DNA of 64,000 bases from Solibacillus sp040273735 (GTDB lineage: Bacteria > Bacillota > Bacilli > Bacillales_A > Planococcaceae). Positions 17,466 through 25,938 of this stretch are shown here, one piece after another; positions within the stretch are counted from its first letter, which is position 1, and each line of letters opens with the position of its first letter. The stretch is taken from NCBI RefSeq assembly GCF_040273735.1, contig NZ_JBELZM010000006.1, forward strand, positions 62,001 to 126,000. Reading direction: 5' to 3'. The translations under genes and the position numbers were made by a program. A model generated the notes under the pieces. That model made no database searches, had not been told where the DNA came from, and saw nothing but the letters and a program-made list of their open reading frames with translations.

Positions 17466-18773
17466 TTAAACTTCCTCAATGAGCTGTTTAATTTCGTTAC
17501 GCAATTCGGATGGGATCCGTTCGTCTGTAAATAGCTCTTCCGGATAATACACTTTATGGTCGACCTTGATACGACCGGCAATTGCTTCAACGATTTGGCT
17601 TTCCTCCGATAGTTCACGCTGCTTTCCGTCCTGCATAAGTAAATAAATCGGCTTCTTCGTCCCTTCAATACCTGGGCGGTAAAAGTCATACGGTAAATCT
17701 GATGTAGAATCATGCACTAAATAATATTCCGGGTCAATGCCCGCCTGCAAAAATAATCGTTGCAGCTGTGCATATACTTCCGGCTGCTTATAAGGATTCA
17801 AATTCGTATATTGGAACAGTTTCCGGTTGACGAATCTTCGGCATAGATCCCGTAAAATTTCATCGTCTTCTTCCATCCAAAATTGGAAATATGCCATCAT
17901 GATGTTTTCATCAAGTGCAATATAGTCTTCCAATGTGACATTCCCTCTGAAAAAAGATACGAAAGGCGTCGGCTCATATTTAAATGGATAATCGTTTTTG
18001 CACAGCACTTTCACCCGTTTCAAAATATGGTTCAGCACGACTTCCGCACTTCTTGATACCGGGTGGAAATATATTTGCAAATACATTTGGTAGCGGCTCA
18101 TGATGTAGTGCTCAACAGCATGCATCCCGCTTTCTTTTATAACGACTCCATTATCACGCGGACGCATAACACGCATAATGCGCTCCATATCAAAATGCCC
18201 GTAGCTGACACCTGTATAATACGCATCGCGTTGCAGGTAATCCATACGGTCAGCATCGATCTGACTGGAAATCAGGCTGACAACCAATTCATTTGGATAC
18301 GTTTTTTCAATTACTTGTGCAACCTTTTCAGGGAAGTCATCTGCCACTCGACGGAGTACGGCATTTACCTCTGTATCCCCCAGCAGAATCTGCCGAGTAA
18401 AATATTCATGGTCTGTTTCAAATACATTTTCAAATGCATGGGAGAACGGACCGTGCCCTAAATCATGCAGTAATGCTGCACATAATACGAGTAACCGCTC
18501 GGACTCATCCCATTCTTTTCTTCCTTTAAATACATCATCCACAATACGACGGACAATTTCATAAACTCCTAATGAGTGATTGAATCGGCTATGTTCAGCT
18601 CCGTGGAACACTAAATACGTCGTACCAAGCTGCTTGATACGGCGCAGTCTTTGAAATTCTCTTGTTTTGACCAAATCCCAGATGACTTGATCCCGAACGT
18701 GAATATAGCGATGGACAGGGTCTTTAAAAACTTTTTCCTCTTGCAGTTTTGTTTTTGCATATGTGGTAAACAT
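17466..18773 (-). CDS. ywfO: HD-domain phosphohydrolase (YwfO family, dGTPase-like)
   Basis: A 435-residue protein with an N-terminal HD domain: EHSRFNHSLGVYEIVRR supplies the first histidine, AALLHDLGHGPFSHAFE the HD pair, and SSQIDADRMDYLQRDAYYTG the distal aspartate. This pattern is that of dNTP triphosphohydrolase-type enzymes; relatives such as Enterococcus EF1143 hydrolyse dNTPs, but B. subtilis YwfO itself has no firmly established substrate. The C-terminal half has VHDSTSDLPYDFYRPG, conserved in the family. The start ATG at 18773 follows GGAGGTGGG. Expression appears monocistronic, with terminators on both sides. Confidence 0.9.
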   Translation of the reverse strand: MFTTYAKTKLQEEKVFKDPVHRYIHVRDQVIWDLVKTREFQRLRRIKQLGTTYLVFHGAEHSRFNHSLGVYEIVRRIVDDVFKGRKEWDESERLLVLCAALLHDLGHGPFSHAFENVFETDHEYFTRQILLGDTEVNAVLRRVADDFPEKVAQVIEKTYPNELVVSLISSQIDADRMDYLQRDAYYTGVSYGHFDMERIMRVMRPRDNGVVIKESGMHAVEHYIMSRYQMYLQIYFHPVSRSAEVVLNHILKRVKVLCKNDYPFKYEPTPFVSFFRGNVTLEDYIALDENIMMAYFQFWMEEDDEILRDLCRRFVNRKLFQYTNLNPYKQPEVYAQLQRLFLQAGIDPEYYLVHDSTSDLPYDFYRPGIEGTKKPIYLLMQDGKQRELSEESQIVEAIAGRIKVDHKVYYPEELFTDERIPSELRNEIKQLIEEV

Positions 18774-18851
18774 AGCTAGCCCACCTCCTTCTCTCTTAAC
18801 ATCATTATAAGTGAGTTGTCATTGAAATAGAAATGAATCCGCCGAAAACGC

Positions 18852-18895
18852 AAAAAGGACGTGTTCTGAATATATTTCAGAACGCGTCCTTTTTA
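18852..18895. terminator. Bidirectional terminator near yuzB-like gene
   Basis: AAAAAGGACGTGTTCTGAA pairs with TTCAGAACGCGTCCTTTTT (one G-U), with A/T tracts on both sides; it ends the minus-strand gene at 18901. Confidence 0.9.
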
Positions 18896-18900
18896 CGCTG

Positions 18901-19125
18901 TTACTTTTTCAATTTGTCGAGTACCTTTACCATTAACTCCTCTTCAGTTAATGCGGCAACTGGACGGTTATTTACAAATGTAAATGTTTTTTTGCGGCCG
19001 GGGCCACAGTATGAATGACAGCCAATTTCAATCGTTGCTTCTGGATCAATTTCCTTTAATTTTGGAATTAACGTCTTTAAATTAACGGCCTGACATTCAT
19101 CGCAAACGTGGAATAAGTTTGCCAT
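18901..19125 (-). CDS. DUF1450 small cysteine protein (YuzB-like)
   Basis: A 74-residue protein of the DUF1450 family. It has a CDECQAVN motif near residue 8, followed by a pair of cysteines in IGCHSYCGPGRKKTF, a pattern resembling thioredoxin-like ferredoxin folds that bind metal or an iron-sulfur cluster. Function is unknown; B. subtilis YuzB is the closest family name I recognise. The ATG is preceded by AGAGAGGTG. It is transcribed alone between ywfO and rsfA. Confidence 0.82.
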   Translation of the reverse strand: MANLFHVCDECQAVNLKTLIPKLKEIDPEATIEIGCHSYCGPGRKKTFTFVNNRPVAALTEEELMVKVLDKLKK

Positions 19126-19282
19126 AGTGTCAACACCTCTCTATGAGCTATTTTCGCTGTTTTAACCTATTTGCTATTGTATCTCATTTTGCTTATTTCA
19201 TTCAAGCATTATCCTAGCAATTCCGGTCAAAGTTCTGCTAGGAACATATTTCTCATCATTCTAGCAACAATTTACGATATAT

Positions 19283-19313
19283 TGAATAAATGTTTTCCCC
19301 TTTGGACATGATA
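19283..19313 (+). promoter_or_regulatory. Forespore promoter of rsfA (sigma-G, overlapping sigma-F)
   Basis: TGAATA (19283-19288), an 18-bp spacer and CATGATA (19307-19313) fit the sigma-G consensus TGAATA-N18-CATACTA with one change. The overlapping GGACATGAT (19304-19312) also fits the sigma-F -10 pattern GGnnAnAnT. B. subtilis rsfA is known to be read by both factors. Confidence 0.65.
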
Positions 19314-19356
19314 GATTTACAACAACAAAACTATTATTAATCAGGGGGAGTTTTTG

Positions 19357-19998
19357 ATGACAAAAACAAGACAAGATGCATGGGTGAAAGAGAATGATGA
19401 GCTGTTAGCAGAGGCTGTTTTGCGCCATGTAAAAGAAGGAAGTACACAATTAAATGCATTTGAAGAAGCCGGAGATTTACTAAATCGAACAGCAGCAGCC
19501 TGCGGTTTCCGCTGGAATGCCGTAGTCCGACGCATTTATGAAGAAGACCTGGCACAGGCGAAAAAGGAACGCAAAGAACGTATGCGCATGATGAATACGG
19601 CTACAAAACGCAGAAATACACCAGTATACTTACTACCGTCAAATGAAAATCAGCCAACATCGATTCCATTATCGGCATTATCACTAGATATCGTCATTGC
19701 ATACTTAGTACAACTGCAGCATACGAATTCAAATGAACAGGATTTATTGAAATGGCGTAAATTGACATCACTATTAACGGAACAGAAAAATCAACTTGAG
19801 CAACAGCTGACAGCACTGCAAAAAGAGAATAAAGCGATTAAAGAAGATTACGAGCAGTTTGTTTCTATTATGAACCGTGCAAGAAGACTTGTAGCACTAG
19901 AAACAGATACTGAGGCCACGCCAACATTCAAAATGGAGCGTAACGGCAACTTGATTTCCCAAACATCGTTAAATGATTCAGGCGAAGCGCTATATTAG
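19357..19998 (+). CDS. rsfA: Prespore-specific transcription regulator RsfA
   Basis: A 213-residue regulator whose N-terminal 60 residues form a Myb/SANT-like helical DNA-binding domain (RQDAWVKENDELLAEAVLRH, then NRTAAACGFRWNAVVR), typical of the RsfA family that fine-tunes sigma-F-dependent transcription in the forespore. A coiled coil follows (about residues 125-165, rich in Leu, Gln, Lys and Glu). The ATG at 19357 has AGGGGGAG upstream. The B. subtilis orthologue (ywfN) is also next to ywfO, and a sigma-F/G-type promoter lies 44 bp upstream, consistent with forespore expression. Confidence 0.92.
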   Translation: MTKTRQDAWVKENDELLAEAVLRHVKEGSTQLNAFEEAGDLLNRTAAACGFRWNAVVRRIYEEDLAQAKKERKERMRMMNTATKRRNTPVYLLPSNENQPTSIPLSALSLDIVIAYLVQLQHTNSNEQDLLKWRKLTSLLTEQKNQLEQQLTALQKENKAIKEDYEQFVSIMNRARRLVALETDTEATPTFKMERNGNLISQTSLNDSGEALY

Positions 19999-20016
19999 CA
20001 CCTCGCCTTCTTTTTA
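19979..20016 (+). terminator. Probable terminator of rsfA overlapping its 3' end
   Basis: GGCGAAGCGCT pairs with AGCACCTCGCC (two mismatches) and is followed by TTCTTTTTAT; the stem starts inside the last codons of rsfA. Confidence 0.6.
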
Positions 20017-20051
20017 TACTGCATTACATGCCCGATTGGTGAAGACTAACA

Positions 20052-20078
20052 AACAGGAGGGATCAAGTCCCTCCTGTT
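20052..20078 (-). terminator. Hairpin downstream of lipL
   Basis: AACAGGAGGGA pairs perfectly with TCCCTCCTGTT around 5 bases; the following minus-strand T content (TGTTTGTTAG) is modest, so termination strength is uncertain. Confidence 0.65.
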
Positions 20079-20089
20079 GAAGTTTCACT

Positions 20090-20917
20090 TTATTTACTTA
20101 GCATCGATTTATTGCGTTTGAACACACGGTCTAAATAGTAGTTGTACAATTCCATTTCCTCTTGCTGCAATGGCAGTTCAAACAGCTGCCCACTCTTTTG
20201 CCTCAATAGATTTCGAAGTCTTTCATTAACTTCTAATACTGTCAGATTTTTTCCTGTCAGTTGTTGAAGTGAAGCCATGACTTCCGGTTTGATATCCGGG
20301 TACTCGAATTTCGTTTTTTCACCTTGCAGACCATTTTCATAAAAACATTTAATCAGTTCTGCACGCTCACTGCCGCTGCCTTCCACACATAAATAAATTT
20401 GAACAGCAATCCCGTTTTTCATGCGACGCTGTGAAATACCGGCAAACTTTTGACCACCAATACTTAAATCATATGAACCTGGACAATAAGAACCAACAAT
20501 TTCATATGCTTCTATTTTTGTTGCAATTTCCGGGAATAACTGACGAATCAATGCAACCATCATTTCAAATGCATTATTAATACTAAGCGGTTTGTCCTCA
20601 TTTAGTACAATCGAAATATTTAAAACTCCTGCATCCAATACGACCGCCAGTCCTCCAGAATTGCGGACAATCGGATCATAACCACTATTCTTCAATGTAT
20701 CCATCCCTTGCTCAATATAAGGCAACCGGTGATCTTGGATTCCAAGAACTACTGCGTCATGATGGACCCATGTACGTATTGTAGAATTGGTCATTTTCTG
20801 ACCGACAAGATGACATAGTGTATCATCCATTGCAAAGGACTCTAAAGGCGAGCGTTTATTCGCACTGATCGACTGATCGATAAAACGCCACATTGTTCGC
20901 TGCAAAATATCATTCAT
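20090..20917 (-). CDS. lipL: Octanoyl-[GcvH]:protein N-octanoyltransferase
   Basis: LipL moves the octanoyl group from the glycine-cleavage H protein to the E2 subunits of 2-oxoacid dehydrogenases, a step in the Bacillus-type lipoate pathway. The 275-residue protein belongs to the biotin/lipoate ligase fold: VRNSGGLAVVLDAGVLNISI matches the ligand pocket, and the conserved active-site cysteine is in IVGSYCPGSYDLSIGGQKFAG. B. subtilis LipL (YwfL) is about 280 residues and lies in the same ywf cluster next to rsfA, which distinguishes it from LplJ or LipM. It is transcribed alone. The start ATG at 20917 has a weak AGGAGTAT upstream. Confidence 0.9.
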   Translation of the reverse strand: MNDILQRTMWRFIDQSISANKRSPLESFAMDDTLCHLVGQKMTNSTIRTWVHHDAVVLGIQDHRLPYIEQGMDTLKNSGYDPIVRNSGGLAVVLDAGVLNISIVLNEDKPLSINNAFEMMVALIRQLFPEIATKIEAYEIVGSYCPGSYDLSIGGQKFAGISQRRMKNGIAVQIYLCVEGSGSERAELIKCFYENGLQGEKTKFEYPDIKPEVMASLQQLTGKNLTVLEVNERLRNLLRQKSGQLFELPLQQEEMELYNYYLDRVFKRNKSMLSK

Positions 20918-21082
20918 ATTTTATACTCCTAGCCTAATTTTTCCTCACTTTAGCATACCGTATTTTAAAGTCATGTCAAATTGGTGAATTGACGGAATTT
21001 GCAGTTTTGAAATGATATTTTTTCATGAAACTATGCTACACTAATTGTGAATCATTTTCATTTACAAGGAGTGTTTGAACAG

Positions 21083-21820
21083 ATGAATGAAGCAGCAATT
21101 ACATTAGATGGCTGGTACGCATTACATGATTTCCGCTCAATGGACTGGGCATCATGGAAATTGGTTTCGGCTGAAGAACGCGAAGCCGCTACAAAAGAAT
21201 TTATGGCATTTTTAGAAGACTTAAATAAAGATACAGGTTCGAATGCTTTTTACTCAATTATTGGCCAAAAAGCGGATTTCATGATTATGACTTTACGTGA
21301 AACACCTGAAGAACTAAATGAAATCGAAACAAAATTCGCGAAATTGGCGATTGCCGATTTTACAATTCCAACGTATTCTTACGTTTCTGTAGTCGAATTA
21401 TCGAACTATTTAGCAGGTAAATCAGATGAAGATCCTTATCAAAACCCGCATGTTCGTGCGCGTTTATATCCTGAACTGCCAAAATCAAAATACGTATGCT
21501 TCTACCCAATGGACAAAAAACGCGAAGGCAATGACAACTGGTACATGCTTTCAATGGAAGATCGTAAAAAATTAATGTATGACCACGGTCTAATCGGCCG
21601 CAGCTATGCAGGTAAAATCAAACAAATCATTACAGGTTCTGTCGGTTTAGATGATCATGAGTGGGGCGTTACATTATTCTCTGATGATATGCTTCAATTC
21701 AAGAAAATCGTTTACGAAATGCGCTTTGATGAAGTTTCAGCACGCTACGGCGAATTTGGAGAGTTCTTAGTTGGAAACCTGCTGGACAATGAAAAACTGG
21801 AAATACTGTTAGCGATTTAA
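21083..21820 (+). CDS. hemQ: Coproheme decarboxylase (chlorite dismutase-like)
   Basis: HemQ converts coproheme III to heme b by two oxidative decarboxylations, the last step of the coproporphyrin-dependent heme pathway of Gram-positive bacteria. The 245-residue product starts NEAAITLDGWYALHDFRSMD and contains YVCFYPMDKKREG with the active-site tyrosine region, and GRSYAGKIKQIITGSVGLDD carrying the proximal histidine region. The ATG at 21083 follows AAGGAG at a rather long spacing; an upstream start at 21047 would add twelve unrelated residues, and known family members begin near this point. B. subtilis hemQ (ywfI) is also in the ywf cluster. Confidence 0.94.
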   Translation: MNEAAITLDGWYALHDFRSMDWASWKLVSAEEREAATKEFMAFLEDLNKDTGSNAFYSIIGQKADFMIMTLRETPEELNEIETKFAKLAIADFTIPTYSYVSVVELSNYLAGKSDEDPYQNPHVRARLYPELPKSKYVCFYPMDKKREGNDNWYMLSMEDRKKLMYDHGLIGRSYAGKIKQIITGSVGLDDHEWGVTLFSDDMLQFKKIVYEMRFDEVSARYGEFGEFLVGNLLDNEKLEILLAI

Positions 21821-21827
21821 TACTTAT

Positions 21828-21887
21828 AAACCCGCTCCTCCTTGATGATTGGAATACCCAAACACACAAGGTTGACGGGTTTATTTT
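21828..21887 (+). terminator. Terminator after hemQ
   Basis: AAACCCG pairs with CGGGTTT, with additional CCTTG/CAAGG pairing inside, followed by ATTTTTCT. Confidence 0.75.
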
Positions 21888-21894
21888 TCTCTAA

Positions 21895-21934
21895 AACGTA
21901 AAAAGATGAGTCGATATATTTCGACCCATCTTTC
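21895..21934 (-). terminator. Terminator of the small membrane protein gene
   Basis: AAAGATGAGTCGA pairs with TCGACCCATCTTT (one mismatch), and the minus strand continues with TTTTTACG. The stem touches the stop codon at 21933. Confidence 0.8.
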
Positions 21935-22103
21935 ACGTATGATCATCCTGCAATTTTAAAATGATAATAATCGTATTAATGAATAAACCGATGACGATTA
22001 GAAGAACTAATAAATACCAATGAACCGGCTGTTCGTAAAAAATTGCAACCGCAAAGGACAATAATGCGCTAATTATTATGCCTAACCAAACCCCTATTTT
22101 CAT
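21933..22103 (-). CDS. Small two-helix membrane protein, unknown function
   Basis: A 56-residue product, MKIGVWLGIIISALLSFAVA onward, with two hydrophobic segments (about residues 4-20 and 28-48) separated by a short polar turn FYEQPVHW, and a charged tail ending LQDDHT. The ATG at 22103 is preferred because GGGAGTG lies upstream; the frame is open for 13 further codons without a site. A dedicated terminator overlaps the stop codon, which supports it being a real gene. I do not recognise the family. Confidence 0.65.
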   Translation of the reverse strand: MKIGVWLGIIISALLSFAVAIFYEQPVHWYLLVLLIVIGLFINTIIIILKLQDDHT

Positions 22104-22333
22104 GATGTTCACTCCCGCGTTTCTCGTCAACACCGGCAACAATCTCTCATTTTTTCACTTTATTTTACCCATTTCATTGAAATTTATTACATATAACCGA
22201 ACTAATTATCCTATTGTATGTTGCGTGGTCAAAAAACAACACTGTATTTGGTGTTCATTTTTTTTGTTTATGCATATACTAAATCGAAAAAGGAGGTCAC
22301 ATCGAACGCCTAAACTTCAAATAAAAGGTTTAC

Positions 22334-22462
22334 ATGCCGCCCTTCTTTCTCGGTTACAGTGCGGCAGAAGGTGATGCAAGTGCCCTGCTTAGTGTGAAGA
22401 CAGAGAAACAGCAGCCATTTCTTCGTTTACTGTTTCTTGTGCCGATGACTGCAGTATATTAA
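22334..22462 (+). CDS. Candidate short gene upstream of gerQ
   Basis: A 42-codon frame (MPPFFLGYSAAEGDASALLS and onward, ending LVPMTAVY) lies 24 bp before gerQ on the same strand. It has only a weak AAAAGG site, yet composition is protein-like and the spacing suggests cotranscription. A strong AAAGGAGGT occurs about 40 bp upstream without a start codon at useful distance. No family is recognised; it may be a spurious frame within the gerQ leader. Confidence 0.35.
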   Translation: MPPFFLGYSAAEGDASALLSVKTEKQQPFLRLLFLVPMTAVY

Positions 22463-22486
22463 ATTTCTTTATGAAAGGATGCAAAA

Positions 22487-22831
22487 TTGACTTATTATTG
22501 GACGTCTCCAATGCAACAGATGAATCCTGCGACGGTTCCGATGCCTACAACTATGCAAGGTATGCAAGGAGTAGGCTTTCCACGTGAGGAATCCTATATC
22601 GAGAATATTTTACGATTAAACAGAGGTAAACCGGGTACGTTTTATTTTTCATTTGATAATGCGGTAGCTGGCAGTAATACACGGGCGGTTAGAGGAGTTG
22701 TGGAAGCAGCCGGCCGTGACCATGTTATTTTACGTGATTTAAAAAATAACCATCGCTTCCTGTTCCCGATGATTTACTTCGACTATGCGGAGTTCGATGA
22801 AGAATTAAGTTACTTTACACAACAACCATAA
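22487..22831 (+). CDS. gerQ: Spore coat protein GerQ
   Basis: GerQ is a coat protein needed for localisation of the cortex hydrolase CwlJ and is cross-linked by transglutaminase Tgl. The 114-residue product has a short Gln/Met/Pro-rich head (SPMQQMNPATVPMPTTMQ) supplying potential cross-link glutamines, then the conserved C-terminal domain (ESYIENILRLNRGKPGTFYF, DHVILRDLKNNHRFLFPMIY). It is shorter than B. subtilis GerQ (about 180) because the Gln-rich head is reduced. It starts with TTG at 22487 behind AAAGGATG. A strong terminator follows. B. subtilis gerQ (ywdL) adjoins ywdK; here the two are separated by the chemoreceptor and amidohydrolase genes. Confidence 0.93.
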   Translation: MTYYWTSPMQQMNPATVPMPTTMQGMQGVGFPREESYIENILRLNRGKPGTFYFSFDNAVAGSNTRAVRGVVEAAGRDHVILRDLKNNHRFLFPMIYFDYAEFDEELSYFTQQP

Positions 22832-22837
22832 AAAAGT

Positions 22838-22866
22838 AAGGCGCCTTCATCAAGCGCCTTTTTTGT
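22838..22866 (+). terminator. Terminator after gerQ
   Basis: AAGGCGC pairs with GCGCCTT around a 9-base loop and is followed by TTTTTTG. Confidence 0.9.
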
Positions 22867-22885
22867 TGCGTAAAATACCGTGCAA

Positions 22886-22919
22886 CAGCAAAAACGGCAC
22901 CTGTATAAGGTACCGTTTT
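22886..22919 (-). terminator. Terminator after the chemoreceptor gene
   Basis: AAAACGGCACC pairs with GGTACCGTTTT (one mismatch); the minus strand continues TTTTGCTGTT. Confidence 0.75.
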
Positions 22920-22925
22920 GAAGAG

Positions 22926-24611
22926 TCATACTTTAAACTGCTGAATTTCCTGTTGAAGTGTTTGAGCATTGTCGCTTAGTGATACGGCTATTGCATTTAC
23001 TTGATGCATTGTAGCGGTTTGCTCCTCTACTGCTGCAGCTACCATCTCTAAGTTACTGCTTGATTCATTTGAGCTTTGTGCAATTTCATTAACCGATGCC
23101 GTCACCTGCTCTGCACTTGCAGAAAGCTCCTCGGAAGTAGCTGAAATTTCCTGGATTTGCATTGACATTTGCGTCACTGCATTTACGATCGATGTAAACG
23201 ATTCCCCGGCGTTCGAAATAATCTTCACACCATCTTCCACAGAAACTAACGACTCTGTTACCGCACGTTCAACATTTTCCGTATCTGCTTTAATTTCAAG
23301 TGTTAAGTTAACTATTGAGTTGGCGGATGATTTCGATTGCTCGGCCAGCTTCCGCACTTCATCTGCTACGACTGCGAACCCTTTTCCATGTTCTCCGGCG
23401 CGCGCGGCTTCAATCGCTGCATTTAATGCCAATAAATTCGTCTGATCTGTAATCGATGTGATAAGTTGGGAAATATTATTAATTTCCTCTGTTTGCTGCG
23501 CCAGTTTTTGCACTAGAGCATTTACAGAGTTTGTTGACGAACTGATAATACTCATTTGTTGTTGGGCATCATAAATAATTTGCCCACCGTCTTTAGCTGT
23601 CTGTGTCGCATCAACCGAATTTCCAAGCAATTTTTGCGTTGATTCCGCTATACGTTGTACGCCTGCTGCTGTTTCTTCCATTGCACGGGCACTTTCATTT
23701 GATGCATGAGCAGAAATTTGTGCTCTTTCAGCTGTATCATTTACGCGCACCGTTACATCTTCCGTCGTCGCCGATATTTCTTCGGTGCTTGCCGAAAGTT
23801 CCTGTGCTGCGCCGTTTACTTGCTCTGAATTAACCTGAATATTTTTGATCAGGTTCGATAAATTGTTTTTCATCGAATTGAACGCATTGCCTAACTGGCC
23901 AATTTCGTCCTTCGTCTTCACTACAATATCTTGCTGCGATAAATCCCCTGCTGCAATAATATTTGCTTCATTTACAATACCATTCAATGGAGAAATAATT
24001 GTTTTACGAATATATACCATAACAAGTATGCCGATAAGAACACTGATAGCTAAAGCAATACCGGCAACTAAAACAGAGAAGGCAAATGAATCATCTGTTT
24101 TCGTATTAATCGCATCGAGCTTATTTTCCTGATACTCTACCATTTGAGCTGTTGCATCGAACATTCCGTCACTTGCTGCGCGCAGCTTTGTATTAATAAA
24201 ACCGTTTGCGAGTATTTGATCTCCCCGTTCGAAAGCATCCATCATATCAAGATAACCGTAATTAAAGTCATCCCGGTATTTGATGATTTGTTCCATCAGT
24301 TCTTTCATCGTATCGCTTGATACTAGTTTACTTAAATGTTCAATCTCCTGATCCAGTAATTCGTTGTACTGCTTAAAGCTTTTGGCAGATTCCTCTTTTC
24401 CATCAAAAACAAATGCCCGCGCATACATCCCTTGCATGGCAACGTTAAAACGGATTGTGTCTAAAGAACGAATCTGCTCAACCCGGTAGTCGAGTGCTTC
24501 ATCCATATTTCCTTGTATATTTTTCAGACTCATATAGTTAAGTACTACTGTAATAGTAATTAATATGATCATTATAATTAGTGCAGCATTTAACCTTTTC
24601 CCTACACTCAT
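22926..24611 (-). CDS. Methyl-accepting chemotaxis protein
   Basis: A 561-residue transmembrane chemoreceptor. Helix 1 spans about residues 8-28, a four-helix-bundle ligand domain about 30-185 (4HB_MCP type, with RSLDTIRFNVAMQGMYARA), helix 2 about 187-205, then HAMP and a long cytoplasmic signalling domain. The hairpin tip reads ITDQTNLLALNAAIEAARAG followed by EHGKGFAVVADEVRKLAE, the CheA/CheW contact region. Methylation helices flank it. The start overlaps the stop of the upstream M20 amidohydrolase gene by 4 bp (ATGA), so the two are translationally coupled. The ligand is unknown; products of the amidohydrolase are an attractive guess. Confidence 0.93.
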   Translation of the reverse strand: MSVGKRLNAALIIMIILITITVVLNYMSLKNIQGNMDEALDYRVEQIRSLDTIRFNVAMQGMYARAFVFDGKEESAKSFKQYNELLDQEIEHLSKLVSSDTMKELMEQIIKYRDDFNYGYLDMMDAFERGDQILANGFINTKLRAASDGMFDATAQMVEYQENKLDAINTKTDDSFAFSVLVAGIALAISVLIGILVMVYIRKTIISPLNGIVNEANIIAAGDLSQQDIVVKTKDEIGQLGNAFNSMKNNLSNLIKNIQVNSEQVNGAAQELSASTEEISATTEDVTVRVNDTAERAQISAHASNESARAMEETAAGVQRIAESTQKLLGNSVDATQTAKDGGQIIYDAQQQMSIISSSTNSVNALVQKLAQQTEEINNISQLITSITDQTNLLALNAAIEAARAGEHGKGFAVVADEVRKLAEQSKSSANSIVNLTLEIKADTENVERAVTESLVSVEDGVKIISNAGESFTSIVNAVTQMSMQIQEISATSEELSASAEQVTASVNEIAQSSNESSSNLEMVAAAVEEQTATMHQVNAIAVSLSDNAQTLQQEIQQFKV

Positions 24612-25804
24612 GTTGATTCCTCTTCTCGTTGGTCATTTAAAAGAAATTCCAATGTCGCCTGTCCTAAAACTTTTGCAGCAACAAGCATTGCCCGTTCATC
24701 AAAATCAAACCGGGCATGATGGTGCGGATATACCGTTTCCCACTCCGGATCCTTTGCTCCTGTAAAGAAGAAAGTTCCTGGAACATGCTGCATATAGTAG
24801 CCGTAATCTTCTCCAATCATAAATGGAGGACAAACGGAAACCTTTTCAACACCTGATGTTCCGTTTGCTATTTGGGCAACAAATTGTGTTTCGGCTACAT
24901 GGTTAATTACGGGAGGGTAACCATCGAAATATTCAAAACGGTAGTCAGCATGCATTCCTAAACATGTCGCTTTCAATAATAATTCGATTTCCTCTTTCAT
25001 CTGCTTTCGCACTTGTTCATCAAAGGCACGAACAGTTCCTTGAATTTTTACTGTATCCGCTATGACATTGAACGGATTAACCGCTTCAAATTGCCCGACC
25101 GTCACTACACCCGATTCAAGCGGTGCAATGCGGCGTGAAATAATTGTCTGTAATTGTGTGACAAAGTGTGCACCAACAACGATTGCGTCAACCGAATGCT
25201 GTGGCTCTGCACCGTGTCCTCCCTTTCCTTGAATCACAATTTCGAATCGATCTGCTGCTGCCATAATGGCTCCTTCTCGTACAAGCACTTCTCCTAAGGG
25301 AGTCGGTGCCCATAAATGTGTTCCGAAAATTACGTCTACACCGTCTAAACAGCCATCTTCAATCATTGCCTTTGCCCCTCCTGGAGCAAGCTCTTCTGCA
25401 TGCTGATGGATAAACACGATATTGCCGGATAGATGTTCCCGCATTTCTGTTAATACTTTCGCCAAGATAAGTAATGTTGCCGTATGACCATCATGGCCGC
25501 ATGCATGCATCACTCCATCATTTTTTGATTTATAAGGAAAATCATTTAGTTCCTGAATTGCCAATGCATCAAAATCCGCACGTAAAGCTACTGTCTTCCC
25601 TGGATTTGCTCCTTTTAATGTAGCTACAACTCCACGGCCTCCAACATATTCTCGAACTTCCAAACCTAATTCACGGTGGAAATTGGCAATATATGCAGGT
25701 GTATGTACTTCGTGATGGGATAGTTCCGGGTGCTCATGTAAATAGCGTCGAATAAATACCATCTCTTCAAAATTTTCTTCTAACTTTAATAATAATTGGT
25801 CCAT
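24608..25804 (-). CDS. M20 family amidohydrolase (N-acyl amino acid hydrolase type)
   Basis: A 398-residue zinc-dependent amidohydrolase of the M20D branch. Metal ligands are visible in MHACGHDGHTATLLILAK near residue 100 and HQHAEELAPGGAKAMIEDG near 135, the dimerisation lid has GKGGHGAEPQHSVDAI, and the C-terminal histidine region is YPHHHARFDFDE. The family cleaves acyl groups from amino acids or hydrolyses amino-acid conjugates; B. subtilis YhaA and AmhX are relatives, and the specific substrate is unknown. The ATG at 25804 follows AAGGGGTAAGG. The 3' end overlaps the chemoreceptor start. Confidence 0.9.
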   Translation of the reverse strand: MDQLLLKLEENFEEMVFIRRYLHEHPELSHHEVHTPAYIANFHRELGLEVREYVGGRGVVATLKGANPGKTVALRADFDALAIQELNDFPYKSKNDGVMHACGHDGHTATLLILAKVLTEMREHLSGNIVFIHQHAEELAPGGAKAMIEDGCLDGVDVIFGTHLWAPTPLGEVLVREGAIMAAADRFEIVIQGKGGHGAEPQHSVDAIVVGAHFVTQLQTIISRRIAPLESGVVTVGQFEAVNPFNVIADTVKIQGTVRAFDEQVRKQMKEEIELLLKATCLGMHADYRFEYFDGYPPVINHVAETQFVAQIANGTSGVEKVSVCPPFMIGEDYGYYMQHVPGTFFFTGAKDPEWETVYPHHHARFDFDERAMLVAAKVLGQATLEFLLNDQREEEST

Positions 25805-25891
25805 TTTCCTTACCCCTTTACTCTCTTACTTTATAACTATACAATAAATTCAAATAATTTAGATAAAAGATTTTATTTTCCTAACAAAATA

Positions 25892-25931
25892 ATAAAAAAA
25901 GCATATACTTCCATTTTAAGGAGTATATGCT
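25892..25931 (-). terminator. Terminator after ywdK
   Basis: AGCATATACTTCC pairs with GGAGTATATGCT, and the minus strand continues with TTTTTTTATT. Confidence 0.9.
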
Positions 25932-25938
25932 ACGAATT

